A DNA stretch of 64,000 nucleotides, from assembly GCF_000091305.1 (NCBI RefSeq), contig NC_013929.1, forward strand, positions 7,750,001 through 7,814,000, written 5' to 3'. The translations under genes were made by a program, and so were the position numbers. Source of the stretch: Streptomyces scabiei 87.22. Lineage in GTDB: Bacteria; Actinomycetota; Actinomycetes; Streptomycetales; Streptomycetaceae. The notes below the pieces were generated by a model that had not been told where the DNA came from, did not search any database, and worked only from the letters and a program-made list of their open reading frames with translations. Below are positions 40,961 to 50,109 of the stretch, one piece after another (the first letter of the stretch is position 1; each line of letters opens with the position of its first letter).

Positions 40961-42325
40961 CGTCCCTCGTACTCCTCGGAGGTCTGCTCGGCGAGCGCCT
41001 GGGCCTTCCGCAGGGCCCGACGCCACGGACTGGTGTCCGGCGATGGCCGCGCTGATCTCCAGGGACACCTTGGTGCCGAGGTCGGTGAACTCGGGGATGC
41101 CGACGAACTGGATGCCGGGGGCGGGGCGCGGCTGCAGGCCGGGGTCGGTGGGCCGGGCGCCCTCGATGGCCTCGCGGGTCATCTCCTGGAAGGCGGCGGC
41201 CTCCTCGCGGTAGTCCGCGTTCGTGTACGTCGACGCGCGTTTGCCGGCGGGCACGTTCGACCAGCCGATCCGTTCGCCGACCAGTTCCTCGTACTCCCTG
41301 CTCGACGCCCAGGAGACGAACCTCCACGCCTTGTCGGGGTTCCGGGACGCCTGCTGGATGCCCCAGGCCCAGGTGTAGAGCCAGCCGGAGGACGCGGTCC
41401 GCTCGACCGGGGCCGGTGCGTAGCCGATCCTTCCCTTCACCGGGGAGTCGTCGGCCTCCAGCGAACCGGCCGCCGACGTGGCGTCGTACCACATGGCCAC
41501 CTTGCCCTGGGTCATGTTGTTGAGGCACTCGGCGAAGCCGGCCTGGGCGGCGCCGGATTCGCCGTGCTCGCGCACGAGGTCCACGTAGAACCCGGTCGCC
41601 CGCTCGAACTCGGGGGAGTCCAGCCGTGCCTTCCAGTCCTTGTCGAACCAGGTGCCGCCGAAGGTGTTCACGACCGTGGTGAGGGGCGCCATGACCTCGC
41701 CCCAGCCGGGCAGGCCGCGCAGACAGATGCCCTTCATGCCCTCCTCGGCGCCGTCCGCCTTCGCGGCGAGGTCGGCGACCTGCCGCCAGGTGGGTCGCTC
41801 GGGCATCGTCAGCCCGTGCTCGGCGAAGACGTCCTTGCGGTACATCAGGAAGGACGACTCGCCGTAGAAGGGCTGCCCGTAGAGCCTGCCGTCGTCGCCC
41901 GTCAGGGACTGGCGCATGGGTTCGAGAATGTCCTGCTGGTCGAAGCCCGGGTCCTTCGCGACGTACGGGTCCAGCTCCTCCAGCCAGCCGTTGCGGGCGT
42001 AGATCGGTATCTCGTAGTTGCTGAGGGTGGCCACGTCGTACTGGCCCGCCTGGTTGGCGAAGTCCTGGCTGATCTTGTCGCGGACGTCGTTCTCCGGCAG
42101 CACGGTGAAGTTCACCCCGATTCCGGTCTCCTCGGTGAAGTGGGAGGCCGTGAGCTTCTGCAGCTCCTGCATCTGCGGGTTGTTGACCATCAGTACGTTG
42201 ATGGTGTCGCCGCCGGATCCCGCCCCGCCCGCTCCGGTCCAGCAACCGGAGAGAAGCGGGGCGAGCAGCGCCCCCGCGGCGGCCGCGGCGAGTACGCGCG
42301 GCCTCCGTCGGCTCGCGATGCGCAT
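40957..42325 (-). CDS. Polyol-type ABC substrate-binding lipoprotein, frameshifted near its 3' end
   Basis: This lipoprotein (lipobox LLSGC near residue 28) resembles SmoE/MtlE polyol-binding proteins: TINVLMVNNPQMQELQKL, LPENDVRDKISQDFANQAGQYDV, YGQPFYGESSFLMYRKDVF. After AAIAGHQSVAS the reading frame changes character. In the +1 frame the natural tail ALRKAQALAEQTSEEYEGR appears and stops at 40957-40959, overlapping the permease start. One extra C in the run at 41016-41018 would explain it. With that base removed the protein is 455 residues. It is either a real mutation making a fused protein or a sequencing error. Confidence 0.85.
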
Positions 42326-42412
42326 GGATCACTCCTGCATATGTGGGGGATTTCGGGAGATAAGGGATGTCGGAAGGTGGGGCGGAGGTACGGAAGGGGC
42401 CGGTGGGGCTGG

Positions 42413-43183
42413 TCAGACCCGGGTGACCTGGGGGCCGAGCAGTGAGTAGCGGTGGGCTTCCGAGGCCGGCAGCAGGGTGCTCGTGACGATCGCGTCCAGG
42501 TCGCCCGCCTCGGCGAACCTGCAGAAGCTGACGGCGCCGAACTTGGTGTGGACGCCCGCGAAGACCGTGCGCCGGGAGGCGCGGATCGCCTGGGCCTTGA
42601 CCTCGCTGACGGCCGGGTCGGGGGTGGTGAGGCCGTGGTCGCGGGTGATGCCGTTGGCGCCGATGTACGCCAGGTCGATGACGAAGCCGGACAGCATCCT
42701 CGTCGTCCAGTGGTCGACGGTGGCGAGGGTGCCGGGGCGGACCCGGCCGCCGAGCAGCAGCACGGTGGTGTTGCCGGCCTCCGCGAGCGCCCCGGCGGTC
42801 GCGAGGGACGCCGTGACCACGGTCAGGGGCCGGTCCCGGGGCAGCGCCTCGGCGATGAGCTGCGGGGTGAAGCCCTCGTCGACGAAGACCGTCTCCGCGT
42901 CGCCCAGCAACTCGGCCGCCGCAGTGGCGATCCGGCGCTTCTCGGGCACATGGCTGGTGGCGCGGAAGGCGAGCGTCGTCTCGAACCCGGCGCTCTCCAC
43001 CGGATACGCCCCGCCGTGCGTGCGGCGGACCAGCCCGTGGTCCTCCAGGGCGCGCAGATCACGTCGTACGGTCTCCTTGGCCACGCCCAGGGCGGCCGCG
43101 AGCCCGGCGACGTCGACCGCGCCCGTGCGGCGGGCGGCCCGGACGATCTCGCGTTGCCTTTCCGCCGCGCTCATGGCCGACAC
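42413..43183 (-). CDS. DeoR-family transcriptional regulator
   Basis: The 256-residue protein has a DeoR helix-turn-helix at residues 5-60 (AERQREIVRAARRTGAVDVAGLAAALGVAKETVRRDLRALEDHGLVRRTHGGAY). A sugar-phosphate isomerase-like sensor domain follows, with VFVDEGFTPQLIAEAL, VVTASLATAGAL and the TTPDPAVSEVKAQAIRASRRTVFAG segment. GTG 43183 has AAAGGAG five bases upstream; ATG 43174 is an alternative. It lies 87 bases ahead of the polyol ABC genes on the same strand and likely represses them until a phosphorylated sugar binds. Confidence 0.9.
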   Translation of the reverse strand: MSAMSAAERQREIVRAARRTGAVDVAGLAAALGVAKETVRRDLRALEDHGLVRRTHGGAYPVESAGFETTLAFRATSHVPEKRRIATAAAELLGDAETVFVDEGFTPQLIAEALPRDRPLTVVTASLATAGALAEAGNTTVLLLGGRVRPGTLATVDHWTTRMLSGFVIDLAYIGANGITRDHGLTTPDPAVSEVKAQAIRASRRTVFAGVHTKFGAVSFCRFAEAGDLDAIVTSTLLPASEAHRYSLLGPQVTRV

Positions 43184-43478
43184 CCGCTCTCCTTTGCCGT
43201 AGTGCTGCCCGTTCGGGCCCGGTGCGGGCCCTGGGGGAAGTTCTACAGCCGGTGCGCGGCGCCGACCAGGTCTGTTCCGCGACGGATGATGCCCGTCCCT
43301 GACCGTTTCGCGGTGCCCGGGTCCGTCACGGACCTGGGGCGGGCGGCGGAACGGGCAACGGGCGTGCCCGAACACGGGAGCGGGCGGGCCCGTTCGGTGC
43401 CCGCCCGCTCCCTCCGCACGGCGTACGGCCCTCGTTTCCCGTACGGCGCACGAGCTGTCGGGGTCCGAGCCGGTGCGG
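43184..43478. other. Gap between uronate dehydrogenase and deoR genes
   Basis: This near-300-base stretch holds no supported gene. Short inverted repeats near 43370-43400 (CGGGCGGGCCCG type) may end the upstream transcript. I see no clear promoter boxes. Confidence 0.4.
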
Positions 43479-44288
43479 TCAGTACGGCCAGATCGGCGGG
43501 TCGCTCACGAAGTGGCCGCCGAGGTTGGCGTGGGCCACGTTCTCGGGGTCCAGCTCACCCTGTTCGGCGATCAGTTTCTCGGCGTACGGCTCGGAGTCGT
43601 CCTGCGGGTCGTAGCCGAGGGCGCGGGCGGTGGACAGGTCCCACCACAGACGGGTGTTGGCCGAGGAGCCGTAGACGACGGTGTGGCCGACGTGCTCGGC
43701 GGTCAGGGCCGCGTGGAAGAGGCGGGCGCCGTCGGCCGGGCTCATCCAGAGCGAGAGCATCCGGACGCTGGTGGGCTCGGGGAAGCAGGAGCCGATGCGT
43801 ACGGAGACGGTCTCCAGGCCGTACTTGTCCCAGTAGAGCTGTGCCAGATCCTCGCCGAAGGACTTGGACAGGCCGTAGAAGGTGTCGGGGCGGTGCGGGG
43901 TGTCGACCGGGATCAGCGGATCCTGGCCCAGCGGGCGGGGGGTGAAGCCCACGGCGTGGTTGGAGGACGCGAAGACGATACGGGGCACGCCCTCCGCGCG
44001 GGCGGCCTCGTACAGGTTGTACGTCCCCTCGATGTTCGCCGCGAGGATCTTCTCGAAGGAGGCTTCCAGGGAGATGCCCGCGAGGTGGATGATCGCGTCG
44101 ACGCCCCGGACGGCCTCGCGCAGGGCCTTCCTGTCGGCGAGGTCGGCGGTGATCGCGTCCGGCGCGCCGTCGACGGGAAGCAGGTCCAGGAGGCGAAGCT
44201 TGTAGCCGTGGGCCGGGAGCAGGTCCCGCATCAGGGTGCCGAGCCCGCCGGCGGCGCCGGTGAGCAGAACGGTGCGGGGAGCGGGCAT
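43479..44288 (-). CDS. udh: Uronate dehydrogenase-like epimerase/dehydratase-fold protein
   Basis: This 269-residue extended short-chain dehydrogenase shows NAD motif LTGAAGGLGTLMRDLL, IIHLAGISLE, catalytic FYGLSKSFGEDLAQLY, and the segment VRIGSCFPEPTSVRMLSLWMSPAD typical of uronate dehydrogenase. That enzyme oxidises galacturonate or glucuronate to the aldarolactone. ATG 44288 has AGGAGATCC upstream. It is divergent from kdgD, another step of the same oxidative pathway, which supports the call. A general sugar epimerase is the alternative. Confidence 0.83.
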   Translation of the reverse strand: MPAPRTVLLTGAAGGLGTLMRDLLPAHGYKLRLLDLLPVDGAPDAITADLADRKALREAVRGVDAIIHLAGISLEASFEKILAANIEGTYNLYEAARAEGVPRIVFASSNHAVGFTPRPLGQDPLIPVDTPHRPDTFYGLSKSFGEDLAQLYWDKYGLETVSVRIGSCFPEPTSVRMLSLWMSPADGARLFHAALTAEHVGHTVVYGSSANTRLWWDLSTARALGYDPQDDSEPYAEKLIAEQGELDPENVAHANLGGHFVSDPPIWPY

Positions 44289-44437
44289 CCAGGATCTCCT
44301 TGCATCGCCAGCCGTGCACATGGGCGTCCGGCATTCACATTCATGGACACGCTAGGGAGCGTGCCCCCCGTGCGTCAAGTGGGGCGCCGGTGGGGTGCGG
44401 AGGCGCGAAATCGCTGGTGCGGAGCGGGTTGCCCGGC

Positions 44438-44491
44438 TTGACCGGTCCCGAGCGGGCGTCCTAGCGTGGTGTCGTTCAGAAATGTAAACAT
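44438..44491 (+). promoter_or_regulatory. kdgD promoter with ATGT/ACAT operator-like site
   Basis: TTGACC (44438-44443) and TAGCGT (44462-44467), 18 bases apart, are a good main-sigma promoter. Just past the expected start is ATGTAAACAT (44482-44491), a small inverted repeat well placed to be a repressor site. Confidence 0.62.
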
Positions 44492-44502
44492 CGATCAGTG
44501 AC

Positions 44503-44592
44503 ATGGACCTGGGGGAGCCCGTGGAGTCGGGACAGCCCGTGGAGTCGGGACAGCCCGTGGACTTGGGAGAACCCGTGGACTTGGGAGAGCCC
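44503..44592 (+). repeat. 18-bp tandem repeat carrying ribosome site and GTG
   Basis: Five 18-base units (44503, 44521, 44539, 44557, 44575) precede GTG 44593. The last two read GTGGACTTGGGAGARCCC, so each supplies a GGGAGA ribosome site for the GTG of the following unit. Translation could start at several in-frame points. Confidence 0.85.
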
Positions 44593-45549
44593 GTGACGTC
44601 AGCCTCGCTCGCCGCCCGGCTCAGGGTCCCCGGGGGACCGCTGTTCTTCCCCGTCACGGCGTACGGCCCGGACGGCGCGGTCGATCTTGCCGCCTGCCGC
44701 GCGCACGTCCGCCGGGGCGTCGAGGCCGGAGCGGCCGCGGTCTTCGTCTGCTGCGGCACCGGCGAGTTCCACGCGCTCACGCCCGAGGAGTTCCAGGAGT
44801 GCGTACGGGCCGCCGTCGCGGAGACGGCGGGCCGGGTGCCGGTGGTGGCCGGCGCCGGCTACGGCACCGCCCTCGCCGTGCGCTACGCGCGTCTCGCCGA
44901 GGAGGCCGGGGCCGACGGACTGCTCGCCCTCCCGCCCTACCTCGTCGTGGCCGCCCAGGAGGGGCTGCTGCGCCACTACCGGGAACTCGCCGCGGCGACC
45001 TCGCTCCCCGTCGTCGTCTACCAGCGCGACAACGCCGTGTTCACCCCGGACACCGTGGTCGAACTCGCCCGCACGGAAGGGATCGTCGGCCTCAAGGACG
45101 GCCTCGGCGACCTGGACCTGATGACGCGGATCGTGAGCGCGGTGCGCGAGGAGGTTCCCAGCCCGGACGACTTCCTCTACTTCAACGGCCTGCCGACCGC
45201 CGAGCTGACCCAGCCCGCGTACCGGGCCGTCGGGGTGCCCCTGTACTCGTCGGCCGTCTTCTGCTTCGCACCGGAGATCGCGCTCGCGTTCCACCGGGCG
45301 CTCGGCGCGGGGGACGAGGCGACCGTGCGGCGGCTGCTCGACGGTTTCTACCGCCCCTTCGTCGAACTCCGCTCGCTGGGACGCGGCTATGCGGTGTCAC
45401 TGGTCAAGGCAGGGGTACGGCTACGGGGGCTGGACGTGGGAGAGGTGAGGCCGCCGCTGCACGAGCCGGCCGGGGAACACGTCAAGCGGCTGGGTGAGTT
45501 GATCGAGCGCGGCCACGCGCTGCTCGAAGAGTGCCAGGAGGGCAAGTGA
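44503..45549 (+). CDS. kdgD: 5-dehydro-4-deoxyglucarate dehydratase (KdgD)
   Basis: This DapA-superfamily enzyme decarboxylates and dehydrates 5-keto-4-deoxyglucarate to 2-oxoglutarate semialdehyde. The barrel has FVCCGTGEFHALTPEEF, LLALPPYLVVAAQEGL, VVVYQRDNAVFTPDT and the Schiff-base lysine in GIVGLKDGLGDLDL. The longest frame starts at ATG 44503, but residues 1-30 are five 6-residue repeats (VESGQP/VDLGEP). GTG 44593 after the repeats, with GGGAGAG just upstream, may be the real start and gives about 318 residues. The stop overlaps the next gene. Confidence 0.9.
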   Translation: MDLGEPVESGQPVESGQPVDLGEPVDLGEPVTSASLAARLRVPGGPLFFPVTAYGPDGAVDLAACRAHVRRGVEAGAAAVFVCCGTGEFHALTPEEFQECVRAAVAETAGRVPVVAGAGYGTALAVRYARLAEEAGADGLLALPPYLVVAAQEGLLRHYRELAAATSLPVVVYQRDNAVFTPDTVVELARTEGIVGLKDGLGDLDLMTRIVSAVREEVPSPDDFLYFNGLPTAELTQPAYRAVGVPLYSSAVFCFAPEIALAFHRALGAGDEATVRRLLDGFYRPFVELRSLGRGYAVSLVKAGVRLRGLDVGEVRPPLHEPAGEHVKRLGELIERGHALLEECQEGK

Positions 45550-46712
45550 AGGCGTCGACGTTCGTCTATCCGTGGGACGTCATCGGGGATCCGGCCGCCG
45601 CCGAGCGCGTCGCGGGGCTGGGGGTGGGGCAGGCCACGCTCGCCTCCGCGTACCACTCCACCCGCGCGCTCACCCCCCGACACCCCCGGCAGCGCATCGT
45701 CACCGCCGAGCACGCGGCCGTGCTGTACCCGCCGGGCGCCCGGTGGGAGGGCCGTACGCTGCGGCCGTACGCGGCGGGGGACTGGGCGTTCGGCGACGCG
45801 TTCGGCGAGTCGGCGACGGCGCTCGCGCACGCCGGGCTCGAAGTGCACACCTGGGTGGTCCTCGCGCACAACTCCCGGCTGGGCGCCGAGCATCCCTCGA
45901 CCTCCGTGGTCAACGCCTACGGGGACCGGTATCCGTGGGCGCCCTGCATCGCGCAGCCGGACACCCGGGAGTACCTCGTCGATCTCGCGGTGGAGGCGGC
46001 GGTCCGGCCGGGCGCGCGCGGCACGGAGCTGGAGTCGCTGGGCTGGTACGGCGTCTCCCATCTGCACGCCCACGACAAGACGGGCGGCGTCGGGCTCGGC
46101 GACGCCGGGCAGTACCTGATGTCGCTGTGCTTCTGCGCCACCTGCCGCGACGGGTACGCCGGCGTCGGCCAGGACCCCGAGGAGCTGGCGGCCGCCGTCC
46201 GCACGGGCCTGGAACCGCTGTGGCGCGGCGAGAGCGTCGACGAGGGCTGGCCGGCCGTGGAGAAACTGCTCGGCACCGACCGGGCGGCGGCCACACGGGT
46301 GTGGCGGGACGCGATCGCCCGCTCGCTGCAGGAGGAGGCCGTCGCCGCCGTACGGGCCGCCGCGCCCGCCGGGTTCCAGGTGCTGCTGCACGCGGACCCG
46401 GTGACGTACCACTGCGGCGCCAACCCCGGCGTGGACCCCGGACACATCCTCGGCGTGGCCGACGGGGTCGTCGTGCCGTGCGGGGGCGGGCCGGGGCTGC
46501 TGCCGGCGTTCACGGAGGCCGGGGCGGACGGGGCCGTGCTGGCCGCCAACTTCCCGATCGTGTCGGGGATGGGCGGCAGCCCGGTGACCCTGGCGGAGGA
46601 CACGGGGCGGGCGGTCGAGCTGGGGGCCACGGAACTCCGGCTGTACCACGCGGGGCTGGCGTCGGACCAGGACCTGGCGGCGGTGCGGGAGGCGCTGACG
46701 GCGGTGGGGTGA
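45546..46712 (+). CDS. Hypothetical protein in uronate locus (possible TIM-barrel)
   Basis: I cannot name the function of this 388-residue protein. It begins VKASTFVYPWDVIGD and has segments typical of glycosidase-like barrels: EVHTWVVLAHNSRLG, VNAYGDRYPWAPCIAQPDTREYLVDLAVEA, ELESLGWYGVSHLHAHDK. A CFCATCRDGY motif holds three cysteines in six residues. No signal peptide is present. GTG 45546 overlaps the kdgD stop, so it is coupled to acid-sugar catabolism; a cytoplasmic sugar-processing enzyme is plausible. Confidence 0.8.
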   Translation: MKASTFVYPWDVIGDPAAAERVAGLGVGQATLASAYHSTRALTPRHPRQRIVTAEHAAVLYPPGARWEGRTLRPYAAGDWAFGDAFGESATALAHAGLEVHTWVVLAHNSRLGAEHPSTSVVNAYGDRYPWAPCIAQPDTREYLVDLAVEAAVRPGARGTELESLGWYGVSHLHAHDKTGGVGLGDAGQYLMSLCFCATCRDGYAGVGQDPEELAAAVRTGLEPLWRGESVDEGWPAVEKLLGTDRAAATRVWRDAIARSLQEEAVAAVRAAAPAGFQVLLHADPVTYHCGANPGVDPGHILGVADGVVVPCGGGPGLLPAFTEAGADGAVLAANFPIVSGMGGSPVTLAEDTGRAVELGATELRLYHAGLASDQDLAAVREALTAVG

Positions 46713-46781
46713 GCCGGTGCCGGTGCCGGTGGCGGAGCCGGTGACCAAGTGGGTGTCGAACATCCGAGGGTTCCCCACCGC

Positions 46782-48038
46782 TCAGCGACGACGCAGCAGT
46801 CGGGCCGCCGTCACGAGCAGGAGCATGCCCACGGCCGGCAGCAGCACCGGGAGGCCGGCCACGCCGACCAGGCCCGCCCCGATCGCCATGCCCACCGCGG
46901 TCGGGGCGAAGAGGAGGGTGTGGGCGGTGGCCGTGGTGCGGCCCAGTCGGTCGGGCGGGGTCTCGCGCTGGACAGCGGTGAGCGTGGCGGTCAGGACACA
47001 GGGGAGTCCGACGCCGATCGCCGCGCTCGACGCCAGGACGGTGAGGTCGTCGGGGACGGTGCGGGCCACCACCGCCGCTCCCGTCAGGGCGATGCCGTAG
47101 GCCGCGAAGGGGACTTCGCCGAGGCGCCGCAGGAGGGGGCCCGTGGCCAGGCCGACGGCGACCGAGCCGGCGCCCTGGGCGAGGAAGAGGAGGCCGGCGT
47201 GGGCGGGGGAGCGGCCCAGGGACTCCACCACCGCGTGGATCAGGGCGCCGTTCACTCCGGAGAGCAGCATCGTCGTGCCGCCGGCCAGGACCAGGGGGCG
47301 CAGGCGTGGGTCGGCCAGGAGGTGGCGGGCGCCTTCGGCCGTGCGGGCGTACAGCCCCCGGGTCGGGTCCTCGCAGGGGACGGGGCGCGCCCCTCGCTCC
47401 CGCACCAGCCCGTACAGCCCCGCCGCCGCGACGAACGTGACCGCGTCCAGCAGCGCCACCGTGGCCCCGCCGTACGCCGCGTACAGACCGGCTCCCGCCA
47501 GGGGGGCCACCAGCTTCATGCTCTCGTTGGCCGTCATGCGCAGACCGTTGAAGTCGCCGAGGAGGGACGGGTCGACGGCGCCGGCGATCAGGGCCGACTC
47601 GGCCGCGTCGGCGACGACGCCTGCCGCGCCGTGGACGAGGAGCACCGCGTAGAGGAGCCACAGGTCGCCCGGGCCGTCCACGGTGAAGAGGGCGAGGAGG
47701 ACGGTGGCCGGGACCAGGTTGGCGGTGATCAGGACGGCGCGGCGGCGGGGGCGGTCCGCGAGGGTGCCGAGGAGCGGGCCGGCGAGCAGCGGGGCCCACA
47801 GGGCGAGCGTGCACAGCGCCGCCAGGGTGTTCGAGCCGGTGAGGTCCTTGGCCCAGACGCCCGCCATCAGCCACATCGCGGACGAGCCCAGGCCCGAGAC
47901 CACCACCCCCGCGAGGTACGGCCCCGCGTCGCGGTCCCTGAGAACGCGGACGGTCCGCCCTGCCGGGCGGCGTGAGGGCGTGGGTGCGGGCAGGGGCGCG
48001 GGTTCGGGACCGGGGCCGGGGCCGGGTGAGGTGCTCAT
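46782..48038 (-). CDS. MFS transporter
   Basis: The 418-residue protein has about twelve membrane helices. Loop 2-3 shows the major-facilitator motif LADRPRRRAVLITANL, and TSNLT-like KDLTGSNTLAALCTLALWAPLLAGPL lies nearby. The N-terminus is Pro/Gly-rich and disordered. It resembles MFS_3-type exporters. It is convergent with the hypothetical gene and appears transcribed alone. Substrate is unknown. Confidence 0.9.
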   Translation of the reverse strand: MSTSPGPGPGPEPAPLPAPTPSRRPAGRTVRVLRDRDAGPYLAGVVVSGLGSSAMWLMAGVWAKDLTGSNTLAALCTLALWAPLLAGPLLGTLADRPRRRAVLITANLVPATVLLALFTVDGPGDLWLLYAVLLVHGAAGVVADAAESALIAGAVDPSLLGDFNGLRMTANESMKLVAPLAGAGLYAAYGGATVALLDAVTFVAAAGLYGLVRERGARPVPCEDPTRGLYARTAEGARHLLADPRLRPLVLAGGTTMLLSGVNGALIHAVVESLGRSPAHAGLLFLAQGAGSVAVGLATGPLLRRLGEVPFAAYGIALTGAAVVARTVPDDLTVLASSAAIGVGLPCVLTATLTAVQRETPPDRLGRTTATAHTLLFAPTAVGMAIGAGLVGVAGLPVLLPAVGMLLLVTAARLLRRR

Positions 48039-48245
48039 GTCCGTCGATCGTGGTGCTGAGGCCCGGCCCCGCGGATCGGGCGGATGCCCTAGAAATCGTC
48101 GCCGGGAGGGACGGACGAAGGCCGAGCGATGAGTTCTCGGGGCGCCGGGGGTCTACAGACAGGAAGCCCGACGCAACGGGCCACGGCCGCGCACATCCGA
48201 GGCTCCACGCCGACGCACCTTCGAGACGCACCCAAGGAGTTCCGC

Positions 48246-48839
48246 ATGACCGACCAGGCACCGGCCCCCCTCGACCTCACCGCACAGGCCCGCGTGGTCG
48301 CCCGCCTCGCCCGAGGTGTCCGCGACGATCAGCTGACCGGTCGTACCCCGTGCCCGGAGTACGCGGTGCGCCACCTCCTCGGGCACCTGCTCGGCCTGGC
48401 CGTCGCCTTCCGCGACGCGGGCCGCAAGGAGCTGGGTCCCACGACGGACACCGATCCGCAGGCGGCGCTGCCCGACATCGGGCCGGGCTGGCGCGAGGCG
48501 CTGCCGGGGGTGCTCGACGAACTCGCCGGGGCCTGGCGGGACCCGGCCGCGTGGACGGGGGAGACCCGGGCGGGCGGGGTGTCCCTGCCGGGGGAGATCG
48601 CGGGAGCGGTGGCGGTGGACGAGCTGGTCGTCCACGGCTGGGACCTCGCGCGGGCGACCGGCCAGGCGTACGAACCCGACCTCGCGGCCCTCACCGCGGC
48701 CCACGCCTTCCTCGCCGCCTCGGCCGACGACCCTTCACGCGGCCAGATCTTCGGCCCCGTGCAGCCCGTACCGGACGAGGCACCCCTCCTGGACCGAGCG
48801 ATCGGCCTGAGCGGCCGCGACCCGCTCTGGAAGCCGTAG
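48246..48839 (+). CDS. TIGR03086-family DinB/maleylpyruvate isomerase-like protein
   Basis: The 197-residue protein has the helical-bundle pattern of the mycothiol-dependent isomerase-like group: TGRTPCPEYAVRHLLGHLLGL near residue 35 and ELVVHGWDLARATGQ near 125, with metal-ligand histidines. The group is linked to mycothiol-dependent chemistry, but most members are uncharacterised. ATG 48246 follows AAGGAG; upstream frame extension lacks a ribosome site. Confidence 0.85.
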   Translation: MTDQAPAPLDLTAQARVVARLARGVRDDQLTGRTPCPEYAVRHLLGHLLGLAVAFRDAGRKELGPTTDTDPQAALPDIGPGWREALPGVLDELAGAWRDPAAWTGETRAGGVSLPGEIAGAVAVDELVVHGWDLARATGQAYEPDLAALTAAHAFLAASADDPSRGQIFGPVQPVPDEAPLLDRAIGLSGRDPLWKP

Positions 48840-49194
48840 GCCGCGCGGCGGGGGCGGCCCCGGGGGCACCGCCGGCCGCGAGCGGCCCGGCGCGACGGCC
48901 ATGACAGGCGGTCGGGACCGCCGACGGGCCCGCGTGGTGGGATGCCCCCCCAGCCGGCCACGGCTTGCTACGGCGGCGGGCGGCGCATTGGGGGGGCGCG
49001 GGGCAGTGGTGGCGGCGCGTCGTGCGACGGCGTCGTGCGCCGGTGCCGTTCGGTAGGCGCCTTCGGGGGCGGAACGGTCCCTGCGTCGGGGCGGGGCGGG
49101 CCCTCGCTCTGCCGCGCTGCCCCTCAGGGGCGCATCCAGGACAGAACCCGCGAAACGCGGCGCGCGCCCCCTGCCGCTCCGTACGCTCCCCGGC
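48840..49194. other. Gene-free GC-rich stretch
   Basis: This 355-base region holds long G- and C-runs, including an eight-base C run near 48950 and a seven-base G run near 48990. I see no gene, operator or clear promoter boxes. The end of it must contain the start signals of the MBL-fold gene. Confidence 0.45.
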
Positions 49195-49944
49195 ATGTCC
49201 CTGAGTCTCACCGTCCTCGGCACCGCCTCTCCGTATCCCCGCCCGGGCCGGCCCGCCTCCGGGTATCTGCTGCGTGGCGGCGGCGCCGAGATATGGGTGG
49301 ACGCGGGGTTCGGGACGTTCGCCGAGTTGCAGCGGCACACGGATCCCACGCGGCTCACGGCGATCTGGATCTCCCATCTGCACGCGGATCACACCTCCGA
49401 CCTGGCGGCCGCGGCGTACGGCTTCGCGTTCGGCGGCCTCACCCTGCCCGCGCCGCTGCCCGTGTACGCGCCCGACGGCTGCGCGGAGCGCCTCGCCGGG
49501 TTCTTCGGGCGGCCGGACACGACGTTCCTGAAGAGCGTCTTCGACTTCCGCCCCCTGTACGACGGCCACACCGTGCGGCACTGGAACCTCACCCTCACCG
49601 CCCGTGCCGTCGTCCACGACGTGGAGGCGTACGGGCTGCGCGCCGCATGCCAGGGGCGGGTCTTCGCGTACTCGGGGGACAGCGGCCCGTGCGAGGCGCT
49701 GAGCCGGCTCGCCGGCGGCGCGGACCTGTTCCTGTGCGAGGCGGACGTCGACACCCATCGCGATGGTGAACCCCGGGTGCATCTCACGCCGGAGGAGGCC
49801 GGGACGTACGCGAAGAGCGCGAGCCGGCTGCTGATCACCCATGTGGGGCCCACCCTGACCCGGGAGGGGGCGACCGGCCGGGCGGCCGTCGTCTTCGGCG
49901 GGCCCACCGAGAGCGCACGCGAGGGCGACACCAGGACCGTGTGA
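49195..49944 (+). CDS. MBL-fold metallo-hydrolase
   Basis: The 249-residue protein has the metallo-beta-lactamase fold: LTVLGTASPYPRPGRPASGYLL at the start, ligand motif HLHADHTSDL near residue 60, SGDSGPCEALSRL and LLITHVGPTLT near the end. It is similar to RNase Z/AtsA-like cytoplasmic members. The substrate is unknown. It is transcribed toward the pectin cluster but ends 166 bases before the next gene, which has its own promoter. Confidence 0.88.
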   Translation: MSLSLTVLGTASPYPRPGRPASGYLLRGGGAEIWVDAGFGTFAELQRHTDPTRLTAIWISHLHADHTSDLAAAAYGFAFGGLTLPAPLPVYAPDGCAERLAGFFGRPDTTFLKSVFDFRPLYDGHTVRHWNLTLTARAVVHDVEAYGLRAACQGRVFAYSGDSGPCEALSRLAGGADLFLCEADVDTHRDGEPRVHLTPEEAGTYAKSASRLLITHVGPTLTREGATGRAAVVFGGPTESAREGDTRTV

Positions 49945-49990
49945 TTTCAAGATCATGTGACGGCGGGCACATCTTCTTCTGTCAGAAGCA

Positions 49991-50085
49991 TTGACGAAAC
50001 ATCACGCCCCTCCCTACCTTCAACGCGTCGTACTTCGTACGTCATATATGAGACGCGATATGCGAGATCCCGTATCCGAGATCCC
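49991..50085 (+). promoter_or_regulatory. gntR promoter and candidate GntR operator
   Basis: TTGACG (49991-49996) and TACCTT (50015-50020), 18 bases apart, form a main-sigma promoter. Downstream lie CGTACTTCGTACG, the palindrome CATATATG (about 50043-50050) and two copies of CGAGATCCCG near 50064-50085. This cluster suits binding by the GntR regulator encoded next. Confidence 0.58.
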
Positions 50086-50109
50086 GCACGTGAGAACCGA
50101 GAGGCGCGC

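Noticed and set aside
40022..42325. True 767-residue fusion of binding protein and permease
   Set aside because: The natural tail and overlapping stop of the binding protein survive in the +1 frame, which points to a single-base insertion.
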